Positions 9,613-19,482 of a stretch of DNA of 64,000 nucleotides are shown in pieces (the stretch's first letter is position 1; the number at the start of each line of letters is the position of its first letter). The position numbers and the translations under genes were made by a program. The notes under the pieces are model-generated. The model was not told the DNA's origin and searched no databases. It saw nothing but the letters and a program-made list of their open reading frames with translations. Origin of the DNA: Luteimonas endophytica (GTDB taxonomy: Bacteria; Pseudomonadota; Gammaproteobacteria; Xanthomonadales; Xanthomonadaceae); NCBI RefSeq assembly GCF_029887875.1, contig NZ_JARXRM010000043.1:31570-95569 (forward strand), in the 5' to 3' direction.

Positions 9613-11456
9613 ACCGATCTGGGTTCCTGCGCGTCGTCGCCTGCGGCAGCGTCGACGACGGCAAGAGCACGCTGATCGGGCGCCTGCTGTTCAACGCCGG
9701 CCGCCTGCCCGACGACGAGCGCGCCGCGCTCGAGCGCGCCAGCGCCGCGCACGGTACCCGTGGCGCCGACATCGACTACGCGCTGCTGCTCGACGGCCTG
9801 GAAGCCGAGCGCGAGCAGGGCATCACCATCGACGTGGCCTGGCGGCACCTGGAGACGCCCCGGCGCCGTTTCCTCATCGCCGACTGCCCGGGCCACGTGC
9901 AGTACACCAGAAACATGGCCACCGGGGCCTCGGTCGCGGATCTGGCGGTCATGCTGGTCGACGCCACCCGTGGGCTGCTGCCGCAGACCTTCCGCCATAC
10001 CGCGATCGCCGCGCTGCTGGGGGTGCGCCACGTGCTGCTGGCGGTCAACAAGATGGACCGTGTGGGCTACGAGCGCGCCGTGTTCGAGCGGATCGCAGGC
10101 GAATACCGGGCGCATGCGGCGAGACTCGGCATCGTCGACGTCGCCTGCGTTCCACTCTCGGCGGTGCTGGGCGTCAACGTGGTCGAACCGGCGGCGGAGA
10201 TCGACTGGTACCAGGGACCGAGCGTGCTCGCGCACCTGGAAACGGTGGATGCCGCGGGTCCACCGCGGGCTGGACCGCTCCGGCTGCCGGTGCAGTCGCT
10301 GCTGCGCGACGCCGCCGGCGCCCGCTGGTTGGCCGGCACGATCTCCGCCGGCGGCGTGCGCGCGGGCGACCGGGTGCGGGTGGAGCCGGCCGGTATCGCA
10401 ACCCACGTCGCGGCGCTGCGGGTGGCGGGGATCGAGCGCGACGCGGCGCATGCCGGCCAGGCTGTCGCACTGCGCCTCGCCGACGAGGTGGACGCCGGCC
10501 GAGGCGACGTCGTCGCAGATCCCCAGGACCCGCCCGCCAGCAGCGACCAGTTCGCGGCCGACGTGCTGTGGTTCGATCAGGCGCCGCTGCTGCCCGGGCG
10601 GCGCTATCACGTCAAGCTCGGAAGCCGTGCCGTCGGCGCGCGCATCGGCGAGCTCAAGCACCGGCTCGAGCCGGCCAGCCTGCAGCCGCTGGCGGCCAAA
10701 CGGCTGGAGCAGAACGACATCGGCGAGGTCACCCTCTCGCTGGACGCGCCGGTGGCCTTCGCGCCATACGCCGAGGACCGGGCGCTCGGCGGGTTCATCC
10801 TGATCGACCCGCTGACCCGCGCCACGGTCGGCGCGGGCATGATCCGCTACGGCCTGCGCCGCGCCGACAACCTGCACTGGCAGGCGCTCGACGTCGACCG
10901 CGGCGTGCGCGCAGCGCTCAAGGGCCAGCGCCCCCGCTGCGTGTGGTTCACCGGCCTGTCCGGAGCCGGCAAGTCGACCATCGCCAACCTGGTGGAGCGG
11001 GGGCTGGTGGCGCGCGGGCTGCATACCTACCTGCTCGACGGCGACAACGTCCGCCATGGTCTGAACCGCGACCTCGGCTTCACCGACGAGGACCGGGTCG
11101 AGAACCTGCGTCGCGTCGCCGAGGTCGCGAAGCTGATGGTCGATGCCGGGCTGGTGGTGCTGGTGAGCTTCATCTCGCCGTTTCGCGCCGAGCGCGCGGC
11201 GGCGCGGGCGCTCTTCGCTGAAGGCGAGTTCGTCGAGGTGCACGTCGACACTCCGCTGGCCGAGGCGGAGCGTCGCGACGTCAAGGGGCTCTACGCCAAG
11301 GCGCGCCGCGGCGAGCTGCCCAATTTCACCGGCATCGACTCGCCCTACGAGACGCCGGAGCATCCGGAGATGCGCCTGGACACCAGCGCCGCGGGCGCCG
11401 AGGCGCTGGCCGAGCGGGTGATCGAGCGCCTGCTGGACGATTCGCCGCCCGCCTGA
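9540..11456 (+). CDS. cysNC: Bifunctional sulfate adenylyltransferase subunit 1 / adenylylsulfate kinase (CysNC)
   Basis: A 638-residue fusion. The N-terminal part is the CysN GTPase, with P-loop GSVDDGKS (36-43), DCPGH and NKMD; it powers APS formation by CysD. The C-terminal part, from about residue 465, is APS kinase CysC, with Walker A GLSGAGKS (472-479) and the phosphoryl-acceptor region FISPFRAE; it makes PAPS for CysH. The start at 9540 was chosen because an AAGGG sequence sits about ten bases upstream; an ATG at 9531 is the alternative. The first 25 or so residues before [10 protein letters not shown] are not typical of CysN and are encoded by the inverted-repeat element at 9505-9612. 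Confidence 0.95.
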   Translation: MGNEAIGAGREHEIAVSSESPITSDRSGFLRVVACGSVDDGKSTLIGRLLFNAGRLPDDERAALERASAAHGTRGADIDYALLLDGLEAEREQGITIDVAWRHLETPRRRFLIADCPGHVQYTRNMATGASVADLAVMLVDATRGLLPQTFRHTAIAALLGVRHVLLAVNKMDRVGYERAVFERIAGEYRAHAARLGIVDVACVPLSAVLGVNVVEPAAEIDWYQGPSVLAHLETVDAAGPPRAGPLRLPVQSLLRDAAGARWLAGTISAGGVRAGDRVRVEPAGIATHVAALRVAGIERDAAHAGQAVALRLADEVDAGRGDVVADPQDPPASSDQFAADVLWFDQAPLLPGRRYHVKLGSRAVGARIGELKHRLEPASLQPLAAKRLEQNDIGEVTLSLDAPVAFAPYAEDRALGGFILIDPLTRATVGAGMIRYGLRRADNLHWQALDVDRGVRAALKGQRPRCVWFTGLSGAGKSTIANLVERGLVARGLHTYLLDGDNVRHGLNRDLGFTDEDRVENLRRVAEVAKLMVDAGLVVLVSFISPFRAERAAARALFAEGEFVEVHVDTPLAEAERRDVKGLYAKARRGELPNFTGIDSPYETPEHPEMRLDTSAAGAEALAERVIERLLDDSPPA

Positions 11457-11495
11457 TCGCCCCGGCGCGCCGCGGCAACGTCCGGCGGCGTGCGA

Positions 11496-11759
11496 TCAGC
11501 GACCCCGGAACAGCTGGGCGATGCCGAGGATCAGCACCGCGCCGAGCAGGGCACCGATGAAGCCGGCCGCCTCGCCGCTGGCGTACCAGCCCATCCGCTG
11601 GCCGATCCAGCTGGCGAGCAGCGCGCCGCCGATGCCGAGCAGCGCGGTCGGGATGAGGCCCAGGCGCCGCCGGCCCGGCGTCACCACCCGCGCCAACACC
11701 CCGGCCACCAGGCCGAGCACGATGATCGCGAGCCAGTTGCTGGTGCCGAACGGTTCCAT
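11496..11759 (-). CDS. GlsB/YeaQ/YmgE-family stress-associated membrane protein
   Basis: An 87-residue inner-membrane protein with three hydrophobic segments (roughly residues 6-24, 33-50 and 60-80), rich in glycine, with the GLVAGVLAR and GxxLxxGxxxG-like patterns of the YeaQ/YmgE transglycosylase-associated family. In other bacteria members are linked to general stress responses; the biochemical role is not established. The start at 11759 follows a purine-rich GGGGGCTCC stretch; an in-frame ATG 13 codons upstream is less likely. It converges on cysNC with a 39-base gap. Confidence 0.85.
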   Translation of the reverse strand: MEPFGTSNWLAIIVLGLVAGVLARVVTPGRRRLGLIPTALLGIGGALLASWIGQRMGWYASGEAAGFIGALLGAVLILGIAQLFRGR

Positions 11760-11855
11760 GGAGCCCCCTGGTATCTCGATGGGCGCAGCGTAGCGCATGC
11801 CCCGGACACCGGCGAGGGCGGCCCCGCCACGCCCGGCAGCGCGAGCGGGGTCCGG

Positions 11856-11882
11856 GGCGCCCGCCCGAGCACGGCGGGCGCC
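11856..11882. terminator. Strong GC hairpin downstream of the M20 peptidase gene
   Basis: A perfect ten-base stem (GGCGCCCGCC and its complement) with a seven-base loop lies 29 bases beyond the peptidase stop codon. There is no T-tract on either side, so it may act in mRNA stability or as a weak terminator. Confidence 0.35.
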
Positions 11883-11910
11883 GCCTTGCGCCGGGAAGCG
11901 GCGCGGAGGC

Positions 11911-13368
11911 CTACGAGGGCCGCGCGCGGCGCCCGGTCTCGCCGCGCTCGGAGGCGCGGTGGTGCTCCGCGATCACCTGCGCGACGCAGGCGGTCACCCG
12001 CTTGCCCATGGCGATGTGCAGGAATTCGTTCGGTCCGTGCGCATTCGAGTGCGGCCCCAGCACCCCGGTGATCATGAACTGGGCATCGGGGAACTTCTCG
12101 CCGAGCATGCCCATGAACGGGATCGAGCCGCCTTCGCCCATGTACATCGCGGGTTGACCGTAGAAGGCGCGGCTGGCGCCGTCGATCGCCTGCTCGAGCC
12201 AGGGCGAGAGCGCCGGAGCGTTCCATCCCGTCGCGGCCTTTTCCAGCTCCAGGGTGACGGTGGCACCGTTCGGCGGGTCGCGCAGCAGCTCCGCCTGCAG
12301 CAGTTCGCCGGCGCGGCGGCCGTCGACGGTGGGCGGCAGCCGCAGCGACAGCTTCACCGCGGTATGCGGACGCAGCACGTTGCCGGCCGCGTCCAGCGAG
12401 GGCACGCCGCCGATACCGGTGATCGACAGCGCCGGGCGCCAGGTGCGGTTGAGCACCAGCTCGGCCAGCTCGGCGTGCATCGGCACCAGGCCCGGCAGCA
12501 GCGGGAACTTGTCGTACACCGCGTCTCCCAGCACCTCGGCCGCGCGGCGCGCCTGCTCCAGCCGCTCCGCGGGCACCTGCGCATGCAGGCCATCGAGCAG
12601 GATCCGCCCGGTGGCCTCGTCCTCGATCCTCGACAGCAGCTGCCGCAGCAGCCGGAAGCTCGAAGGCACCACGCCGGAGGCATCGCCGGAATGCACGCCT
12701 TCCTCCAGCACCTTCACCGTCAGGTTGCCGCCGGCGAGCCCGCGCAGCGAGGTGGTGCACCACAGCTGGTCGTAGTTGCCGCAGCCGGAGTCCAGGCAGA
12801 CCACCAGCGAGGGGCTGCCGATGCGGTCCGCCAGGTGGTCGACGTAGGCGGGAAGATCGTAGCTGCCCGATTCCTCGCAGGCCTCGATCAGGACCACGCA
12901 GCGCGCGTGCGGCAGCCGCTGCTCGTGCAGGGCGAGGATCGCGGCGAGCGAACCGTAGATCGCGTAGCCGTCGTCGGCGCCGCCGCGGCCGTACAGCCTG
13001 CCGTCGCGCAGCACCGGCTTCCACGGGCCGAGATCGTCGTCCCAGCCGGTCATCTCGGGCTGCTTGTCCAGGTGGCCGTAGAGCAGCACGCAGTCCTCTT
13101 CGCTGCCGCCATGGGCGGCGGGGATGTCGATGAAGATCAGCGGCGTGCGGCCTTCCAGGCGCACGGTCTCCACCTGCATGCCCGGGATCGGCTGCGCCTT
13201 CGCCCACCCCTCCATCAGCCGGACCGCATCCTCCATGTAGCCGTTGGCCGCCCAGTCGGCGTCGAACATCGGCGACTTGTTGGGAATGCGGATGTACTCG
13301 ACCAGCTGCGGGACGATCTCGTCGTCCCACTTGCCGGAGATGAACCGGTCCACCTTCGCGGTGTCCAT
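11911..13368 (-). CDS. M20-family metallopeptidase (dipeptidase/carnosinase type)
   Basis: A 485-residue cytoplasmic zinc peptidase. Metal and catalytic positions are visible in order: YGHLDKQPE (His, Asp), GRGGADDGYA (bridging Asp), ACEESGS (catalytic Glu pair), CLDSG (Asp) and GPHSNAHGPNE (His near the C-terminus). The lid/dimerisation domain lies between about residues 210 and 370 with EEGVHSGDASG and the SITGIGG region. Length and motifs resemble CNDP-like dipeptidases of the M20 family; the natural substrate is unknown. No signal peptide is seen. It is divergent from the ComEA-like gene. Confidence 0.88.
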   Translation of the reverse strand: MDTAKVDRFISGKWDDEIVPQLVEYIRIPNKSPMFDADWAANGYMEDAVRLMEGWAKAQPIPGMQVETVRLEGRTPLIFIDIPAAHGGSEEDCVLLYGHLDKQPEMTGWDDDLGPWKPVLRDGRLYGRGGADDGYAIYGSLAAILALHEQRLPHARCVVLIEACEESGSYDLPAYVDHLADRIGSPSLVVCLDSGCGNYDQLWCTTSLRGLAGGNLTVKVLEEGVHSGDASGVVPSSFRLLRQLLSRIEDEATGRILLDGLHAQVPAERLEQARRAAEVLGDAVYDKFPLLPGLVPMHAELAELVLNRTWRPALSITGIGGVPSLDAAGNVLRPHTAVKLSLRLPPTVDGRRAGELLQAELLRDPPNGATVTLELEKAATGWNAPALSPWLEQAIDGASRAFYGQPAMYMGEGGSIPFMGMLGEKFPDAQFMITGVLGPHSNAHGPNEFLHIAMGKRVTACVAQVIAEHHRASERGETGRRARPS

Positions 13369-13581
13369 CGCGCGCTCCTGTCGGGGGAAGCGGTCATTTT
13401 AGCGCCCCTGGCCCGGTGTAGGACTTTTCCTAGCCGCAGGTGCGGCATCGGCCTGCGTCGCGGTGGACGATCCGGCGATAGGGCCCGGCCTGCGCCGCGG
13501 ACAGACTGTACCTGCCGGCACCGTGCAGTGCGCCGGCGGGAAGGCAAGGAAGTCACCCACCAATCTCAAGGAGTCACACGC

Positions 13582-13917
13582 ATGAACGCTTTCAAGACCG
13601 GGTTCGCCTCGCTGCTGCTCTCGCTGCTGATGCTCGGCAGCGCGCTGGCCGCGGAGAAGGTCAACATCAACACCGCGGATGCCGCCGCGCTGGAGCAGGT
13701 GCTGGTCAACGTCGGTGCCGCCAAGGCCCAGGCGATCGTCGAGCACCGCAAGGCCCACGGCGCCTTCCGCAGCCTCGACGAGTTGGCGACGGTCAAGGGG
13801 ATCGGGCTGAAGACCGTGGAGCGCAACCGCGACCGCATCGAACTGGGCAGCCCCGCCCCGCGCCGCGCCGCGGCAAGCGGGGCCACTGCGGCGACCGCCG
13901 CCGCGCCGGCGCGCTGA
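13582..13917 (+). CDS. ComEA-family helix-hairpin-helix protein
   Basis: A 111-residue secreted or periplasmic protein. Residues 1-23 form a signal peptide ending in SALA. The core at about 25-85 has the tandem helix-hairpin-helix pattern of ComEA: VNINTADAAALEQ, a GxxxAxAIVEHR segment and the second hairpin VKGIGLKTVERNRDRI. The tail is Ala/Pro-rich. ComEA binds double-stranded DNA in the periplasm during natural transformation, but short stand-alone relatives are common in this family and not all have been tied to uptake. An AAGGAG ribosome site precedes the ATG. A hairpin terminator follows at 14012. Confidence 0.88.
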   Translation: MNAFKTGFASLLLSLLMLGSALAAEKVNINTADAAALEQVLVNVGAAKAQAIVEHRKAHGAFRSLDELATVKGIGLKTVERNRDRIELGSPAPRRAAASGATAATAAAPAR

Positions 13918-14011
13918 CGACCACCGGGACCGCGCAGGGGACGTGCGGGCCCGGGGGAGGGGCAGGGAGGCCCCGCGGAATCCGGCAGGATGCCGTTACA
14001 GGGACGTACCG

Positions 14012-14052
14012 TCGCCCGCCCGCGCACGATGTGCGGGCGGGCGACACCTTTT
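14012..14052 (+). terminator. Rho-independent terminator after the ComEA-like gene
   Basis: A long GC hairpin (arms TCGCCCGCCCG... and ...CGGGCGGGCGA, three-base loop, two-base bulge) is followed by CACCTTTTCC. It lies about 95 bases after the stop codon. Confidence 0.6.
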
Positions 14053-14108
14053 CCGGCACCCGGTCCTCCGGCCGCGCCTGCGCGGCGGTCGCCGGCTACA
14101 CTGCGGCG

Positions 14109-14702
14109 ATGGCTTCCGTCGCGCTACCGGTGCAGGTGATCCCGGCCAACGAGTACCGGCGCGAGCGCTGGCGCAACGGCGCCGGCTGGACCCGGCAGAT
14201 CGTCGCGGTGCCGGAAGACGCCGAGTGGCTCTGGCGGTTGTCGATCGCCGAGGTCGAGCAGGACTCGGCGTTTTCCCGGTACCCGGGTGTCGAGCGGGTT
14301 CAGGTGCTGCTGGCGGGCGAAGGCCTGCGATTGCGGTTCGACGACGGCCACCGGCAGTTGCTTGCGCCCCCGCATGGGACCGCGCGCTACTGCGGAGAGC
14401 GCGCGGTCGCCGGCGGGCCGGTGGAGGGGCTGGCCACCGTGTTCAACCTGATGTGGCGCCGGGATGCGGTGCGGGCCGAACTCTGGCGGCGACCGCTGGT
14501 CGGGCCGATGCTGTTCTTCGCCGACCCGGGCGAGCAGTGGGCGCTGCACCTGCTCGGCGGCCAGGCGCGATTCGATCGCGATGCCGCGCTGCCCGCACTG
14601 GCGCAGGGCGACACCGCGCTGCTGTCGGCGCCGCGGCGGCGGCGCTTCCTGCTCGACGGCGGCGGCGAGCTGCTGGTGATCCGGCTGCAGGAACTGGATT
14701 AG
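14109..14702 (+). CDS. HutD/Ves-family cupin-like protein
   Basis: A 197-residue protein matching the HutD family: the N-terminal WRNGAGWTRQIVA motif (about 20-32), FSRYPGVERVQVLLAGEG, and the later FNLMWRRD. Family members fold as double cupins. In some bacteria hutD lies with histidine-utilisation genes, but none are present here and its activity is unproven. The start at 14109 (MASVALPVQVIPANEYRRE) was chosen over a GTG/ATG extension because it begins directly before the conserved domain. It converges on the Rieske gene with a 107-base gap. Confidence 0.82.
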   Translation: MASVALPVQVIPANEYRRERWRNGAGWTRQIVAVPEDAEWLWRLSIAEVEQDSAFSRYPGVERVQVLLAGEGLRLRFDDGHRQLLAPPHGTARYCGERAVAGGPVEGLATVFNLMWRRDAVRAELWRRPLVGPMLFFADPGEQWALHLLGGQARFDRDAALPALAQGDTALLSAPRRRRFLLDGGGELLVIRLQELD

Positions 14703-14809
14703 CGCCGCGCACGACCGGTCCTGCCAGTGGCGGCCCGGAGGGTGGTGGAAAACTGCGAGATCGAGCCGCTGGGCTGGCTCTCTGCCCGCCTCCGCTCCAT
14801 CGGGACCGC

Positions 14810-15145
14810 TCAGCCGCGGTCGTCGCGGGTCCAGACCGCGCCGTCGACCACCTTCACCGGAAACCGCACCACCGGCTCGTAGGCGGGCGGGCACAGCGGC
14901 CTGCCGTCGCGAACATCGAACCTGGCCCCATGGAGCACGCATTCGATGGTGGCGTGCTCCGGGTCGAACGCGCCGGCGGAGAGCTCGAAATCCTCGTGGC
15001 TGCAGCGATCCTCCATGGCGTAGAGGTCGCCCTCGTGGTTCACCACCAGGATCGGGGTATCGCCGTCCCAGGCCACGCGCATCTCGCCGGGCAGCAGCTC
15101 GGCGGTTGCGCAGACGCGGGTCCAGCCCGGCAGGCCGTCGGCCAT
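14810..15145 (-). CDS. Rieske [2Fe-2S] ferredoxin (non-heme iron oxygenase ferredoxin-type), last gene of the SUF cluster
   Basis: A 111-residue soluble protein with the Rieske ligands CSH (about 47-49) and CVLH (about 66-69), which bind a [2Fe-2S] cluster with two Cys and two His. The sequence resembles the small ferredoxins of aromatic-ring dioxygenase systems, but no oxygenase is nearby. It follows sufS, a GNAT gene and a small frameshifted gene on the same strand, and may act as an electron carrier or cluster acceptor in SUF assembly. That role is inference from position. Confidence 0.88.
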   Translation of the reverse strand: MADGLPGWTRVCATAELLPGEMRVAWDGDTPILVVNHEGDLYAMEDRCSHEDFELSAGAFDPEHATIECVLHGARFDVRDGRPLCPPAYEPVVRFPVKVVDGAVWTRDDRG

Positions 15146-15203
15146 CAGCGGCGCCGCGGCCGGTATGCCAGCGCGTACGCGCCGAGCGGGCGGGTCGGGC
15201 GCC

Positions 15204-15474
15204 TCATTCGCGATACGGGGCGGCGCTGCGCGGAGCGTCGGGAAGCTGCTCGTCCAGGCTCTCCCGACAGCGGATGCAGCCGCGGAGAAAACCGCGGCCA
15301 GGCCGGGACGACCGGCTGCGGCGTTTCCCCGTCGGGCAGCAGCCCCCAAAGCCCCGGGCGGCGCCAGCACAGCGCGTGGCCGCTGCTGGTGCGGTGGGCG
15401 CGGATGCCCTCGCGAAGGCGCTGGACCTCGGCGACGAGCTGGTCGCGGGACATGCTGTCGAGATCTTCGTCCAT
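15204..15474 (-). pseudogene. Small conserved protein gene, interrupted by a one-base frameshift
   Basis: Starting at 15474 the frame reads MDEDLDSMSRDQLVAEVQRLREGIRAHR (given here in parts: MDEDLDSMSRDQ, then a leucine/arginine-rich coiled segment), then SGHALCWRRPGLWGLLPDGE and VVPAWPRF. After PRF the annotated frame runs on as an unlikely Arg/Pro-rich tail. Removing one T from the run of four (AAAA at 15288-15291 on the plus strand) gives a tail containing RGCIRCRESLDEQLPDAP and a stop at 15204, for a coherent protein of 89 residues. I recall similar small proteins in Xanthomonadaceae near suf genes, but no function. Either a sequencing error in a homopolymer or a recent inactivation. Confidence 0.6.
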
Positions 15475-15543
15475 TGGCTCGGATGGCGTCGGCGGAGACG
15501 CGATTGTAGTGGCGGCGACGCGAGCGGCCCAGCGCAACCGCGC

Positions 15544-16074
15544 CTACAGGGCCTTTTCCAGCACCTCGAAGCGCAGGTCGTCGCGCCGCGGCAGGCCGAA
15601 GCGTGCGTCGCCGTAAGGGAAGGGCCGGAACGTGCCGGTGCGGCGGTAGCCGCGGCGCAGGTACCAGGCGATCAACTCGTCGCGCACGTCGAGCACGGTC
15701 ATGCGCATCGCCGACAGGCGCCAGTCCTCGCGCGCGATGCGCTCGGCTTCGGCCAGCAGGGCATGGCCCAGCCCCGCACCCTGGCGGTCCGGACGCACCG
15801 CGAACATGCCGAAGTATCCGGCGCCGGCATCCTCGGCGACGTGCGCGCACGCGATCGGCGCCATGGCGCCGGGCTCGGTGGCCAGCACCACCAGGCTGCG
15901 GGGCCGCCGGATGTCGTCGCGCAGCAGTTCCGGGTCGACGCGGTTGCCGTCGAGCAGGTCTGCTTCGGTGGTCCAGCCGGCGCGGCTCGACTCGCCGCGG
16001 TAGGCCGAGGTGACCAGGGCGACGATCGTGTCGACGTCGTCGAGGCTGGCGTGGCGGAACACCGGTGCGGACAT
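15544..16074 (-). CDS. GNAT-family N-acetyltransferase
   Basis: A 176-residue acyltransferase of the GCN5-related fold. The acetyl-CoA pyrophosphate-binding motif A is FAVRPDRQGAGLGHALL (around 90-106), with RxxGxG spacing intact; motif B includes ELIAWYLRRGYRRTG. The substrate cannot be told from sequence. It lies 15 bases beyond the sufS stop codon on the same strand, inside the SUF cluster, so it is probably co-transcribed. Confidence 0.85.
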   Translation of the reverse strand: MSAPVFRHASLDDVDTIVALVTSAYRGESSRAGWTTEADLLDGNRVDPELLRDDIRRPRSLVVLATEPGAMAPIACAHVAEDAGAGYFGMFAVRPDRQGAGLGHALLAEAERIAREDWRLSAMRMTVLDVRDELIAWYLRRGYRRTGTFRPFPYGDARFGLPRRDDLRFEVLEKAL

Positions 16075-16089
16075 GGGAACCGGCCGCGC

Positions 16090-17352
16090 TCAGCCCAGCA
16101 GACCACGCACCTTGCGCAGCGCGGCCGCGAAGGCGTCGATCTCGTCGTGGGTGTTGTAGAACGCGAGCGAGGCGCGGCAGGTCGCCGCGACGCCATAGAA
16201 CTGCAGCAGCGGATGGGCGCAGTGCTGGCCGGAACGGATGGCGATGCCTTCCAGGTCGAGCAGGGTCGCCAGGTCGTGCGCGTGGGCGCCATCGACCAGG
16301 AACGCGACCACCGCCGCCTTGTCCGGTGCGCTGCCGAGGATGCGCAGGCCATCGATGTCGCCGAGCGCCTCGGTCAGGTGCGCCAGCAGCTCCCCCTCGC
16401 GCGCTTCCACCGCGTCCATGCCCAGCGCGGCCAGGTAGTCGACCGCGGCGCCCAGGCCGACGAAGCCGGCGATGTTCGGGGTGCCGGCCTCGAACTTGTG
16501 CGGCGGATCGTTGAACACGGTGCCCTCGAAGCTCACCTCGCGGATCATCTCGCCGCCGCCGATGAACGGCGGCATCGCTTCGAGGTGTTCGCGCCGCGCC
16601 CACAGCGCGCCGGTGCCGGTCGGTCCGCACATCTTGTGACCGGTGAAAGCGTAGAAGTCGCAACCGAGCGCCGCGATGTCGACCCTGCGGTGCGGGACCG
16701 CCTGCGAGCCGTCGACCACGGTGACGATGCCGCGCCTGGCCGCCTCGCGGCAGATCGCCCGCACCGGGTTCACGGTGCCGAGCAGGTTGGAGACGTGGGC
16801 CACCGCCAGCAGCTTCACCTCCGGGGTCATCGCCGCGTGCAGCGCATCGAGGTCCAGGGTGCCGTCCGGCCGGATCTCGGCGACCCGCACGGTGGCGCCG
16901 GTGCGTTCGGCCACCAGCTGCCAGGGCACGATGTTGGCATGGTGCTCCATCCGCGAGACCAGGATCGCGTCGCCCGGCCCGAGCCGCGGTAGCGCCCAGG
17001 AATAGGCGACCAGGTTGATGGCGAAGGTGGTGCCGCTGCACAGCACCAGCTCGTCGGCGCGCACGTTGAGGAACCGCGCCAGCCTGCGGCGGACGTCCTC
17101 GTAGGCTTCGGTGGCCTCGCTGCCGAGCTGGTGCACCGCGCGGCTGACGTTGGCGTTGTAGCGGCGGTAGTAGCCGTCCATCGCCTCGATCACCGCGGCG
17201 GGCTTCTGCGAGGTGTTGGCGTTGTCGAAATACACCAGGGGTCGGTCGTGCACCGCACGGTGCAGCAGCGGGAAGTCGGCGCGCACCCGGGCCCAGTCGA
17301 TGGAGCCGGCGTCCGTCGGCGCGACGGCAGCAGCGGGCTGCGGCGCGTTCAC
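16090..17352 (-). CDS. sufS: Cysteine desulfurase SufS
   Basis: A 420-residue class-V aminotransferase-fold PLP enzyme that takes sulfur from cysteine as an enzyme persulfide for Fe-S cluster assembly. The PLP lysine is in FTGHKMCGPTG. The catalytic cysteine is C378 in GQHCAHP, and a conserved CRAS arginine follows. This is the group II (SufS/CsdA) pattern with a short active-site loop. The start is GTG at 17350-17352, overlapping the sufD stop codon (GTGA); no ATG fits. No sufE is visible next to it. Confidence 0.95.
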   Translation of the reverse strand: MNAPQPAAAVAPTDAGSIDWARVRADFPLLHRAVHDRPLVYFDNANTSQKPAAVIEAMDGYYRRYNANVSRAVHQLGSEATEAYEDVRRRLARFLNVRADELVLCSGTTFAINLVAYSWALPRLGPGDAILVSRMEHHANIVPWQLVAERTGATVRVAEIRPDGTLDLDALHAAMTPEVKLLAVAHVSNLLGTVNPVRAICREAARRGIVTVVDGSQAVPHRRVDIAALGCDFYAFTGHKMCGPTGTGALWARREHLEAMPPFIGGGEMIREVSFEGTVFNDPPHKFEAGTPNIAGFVGLGAAVDYLAALGMDAVEAREGELLAHLTEALGDIDGLRILGSAPDKAAVVAFLVDGAHAHDLATLLDLEGIAIRSGQHCAHPLLQFYGVAATCRASLAFYNTHDEIDAFAAALRKVRGLLG

Positions 17353-18583
17353 GGCGCCGCCAGCGCGGCCAGGGCGCGGTCCAGGTGGGCCTCGAGCGCA
17401 TCGCCGGCGCCTTCGACCGCCGCCAGCGGCTCGCGCGCGAACGCGGCGGTCAGCAGGGTCCGCGCCTCCGCGGCGGGCAGGCCGCGGCTGCGCAGGTAGA
17501 ACAGCGCGTCCTCATCGAGCCGGCCGACGGTGGCGCCATGGGCTGCCTGCACCTCGTCGGCATGGATCACCAGCACCGGTTGGGTGTCGATCTCGGCACC
17601 CTCGGACAGCAGCAGGTTCTTGTTCGACAGCCGCGCGTCGGTACCGTCGGCCCCGGCGTGGATGGTGATCCCGCCATGGAACACGGCGCGTCCACGGCCG
17701 GTGCCGATGCCTCGCCACAGCAGGGCGCAGGAGGTGTCGCGGGCCAGGTGTTCGATGCCCAGCCGGGTATCCAGGTGCCGGCGGCCCCCGGCCAGCAACA
17801 CGCCGTTGGCGGCGAGGCGCGCGCCCGCGCCGACCAGCCTGACATCGAGTTCGTGGCGCGACAGCGCGCCGCCGAGTTCGAGGTCGACGCGCGCGTAGTG
17901 CGCCGCGGCGGCCAGGGTGGCGCCGGTGCGCAGGAACGAGCTGGCGCCGTCGGCCCCGGCCTGGATGCGCGCATGCTGCAGGCTCGCGCCTTCGCCGAGC
18001 TCCAGGGCCAGGAGCGCGTTGTCGAGATGCCGGTGGGCCCCGGCGGAGAGGTGGTGCTCGACCATGCGCAGTTGCGCGCCATCGCCCAGGCGGATGGCGT
18101 GGCGCAGGTGCCAGGCCAGCTCGCGGTCGCCCTGCGGCGCGCCAACGAACACCAGGTGCACCGGCGAGTCCGGGCGCGCGCCCGCGGCGACTTCGAGCGT
18201 CAGCCCGTCCTCCGCCAGCGCCAGCGCGAGCCGGGCGAAGACCGCGTCGCTGCGCTGGAACCGGCCGCCCTCGTCCGCCGCGTCTGCAGCGCCGGTGGCC
18301 AGGGACACTCCCGCCGGCAGCGCCGACAGATCGGACAGGGCCTGGTCGTGACGGCCGTTGACGAACACCAGCCGCGGCGCGGGGATTCCGGCCAGCACCG
18401 CGGGGTCGACCGCCGGCGCGGCCGCGCCGGTGTCGAACCGGCGCCGCTCCAGCGCACGCAGCGGCGTGTATTTCCAGGCCTCGCTGCGCGGCCCGGGCAG
18501 GCCGTCGCGCAACGCGGCGTCTAGCATGGCCCGGCGGGCGCCGTCGCCATCGAAACCGGTGGCCAGCGAGTCGAGCAAGGCGC

Positions 18584-18587
<4 letters not shown>
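17349..18587 (-). CDS. sufD: Fe-S cluster assembly protein SufD
   Basis: A 412-residue partner of SufB in the SufBC2D scaffold. The N-terminal helical region contains RSEAWKYTPL; the beta-helix core is rich in Gly/Ala and ends with GATVGRLDEDALFYLRSRGL and the AEARTLLTAAFAREPL segment typical of SufD. The conserved histidine of the VQAAHGATVG motif is present. Its ATG overlaps the sufC stop (ATGA) and its stop overlaps the sufS start, so sufC-D-S are tightly coupled. Confidence 0.95.
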
Positions 18588-19345
<758 letters not shown>

Positions 19346-19365
19346 GGGGGTTCGCTGTCGTTTGA

Positions 19366-19476
19366 ATGGTGATTGGGGAAGTGTTTCGCGATGACTCGAA
19401 ATTGGTGATTCGCGGATGGATCGGACGGCGGGGGGAGGGGAGGCTCTGCGAATCACCAATCACCAATCCCCAGTGA
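19366..19476. repeat. Inverted-repeat element separating sufB from sufC
   Basis: Within this stretch GGTGATTGGGG (19369-19379) and ATTGGTGATTCGCG on one side face GCGAATCACCAATC and ACCAATCCCC (19448-19470) on the other. The arms form an inverted repeat around a purine-rich centre. The same unit types occur at 9505-9612 and 42405-42422. It fills the only sizeable gap in an otherwise overlapping operon. Confidence 0.6.
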
Positions 19477-19482
19477 CGACGC

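Noticed and set aside
14810..17401. A single 863-residue frame spanning the Rieske, GNAT and sufS region
   Set aside because: Only the last 111 residues resemble a protein; the rest is an Arg-rich shadow of sufS and GNAT.
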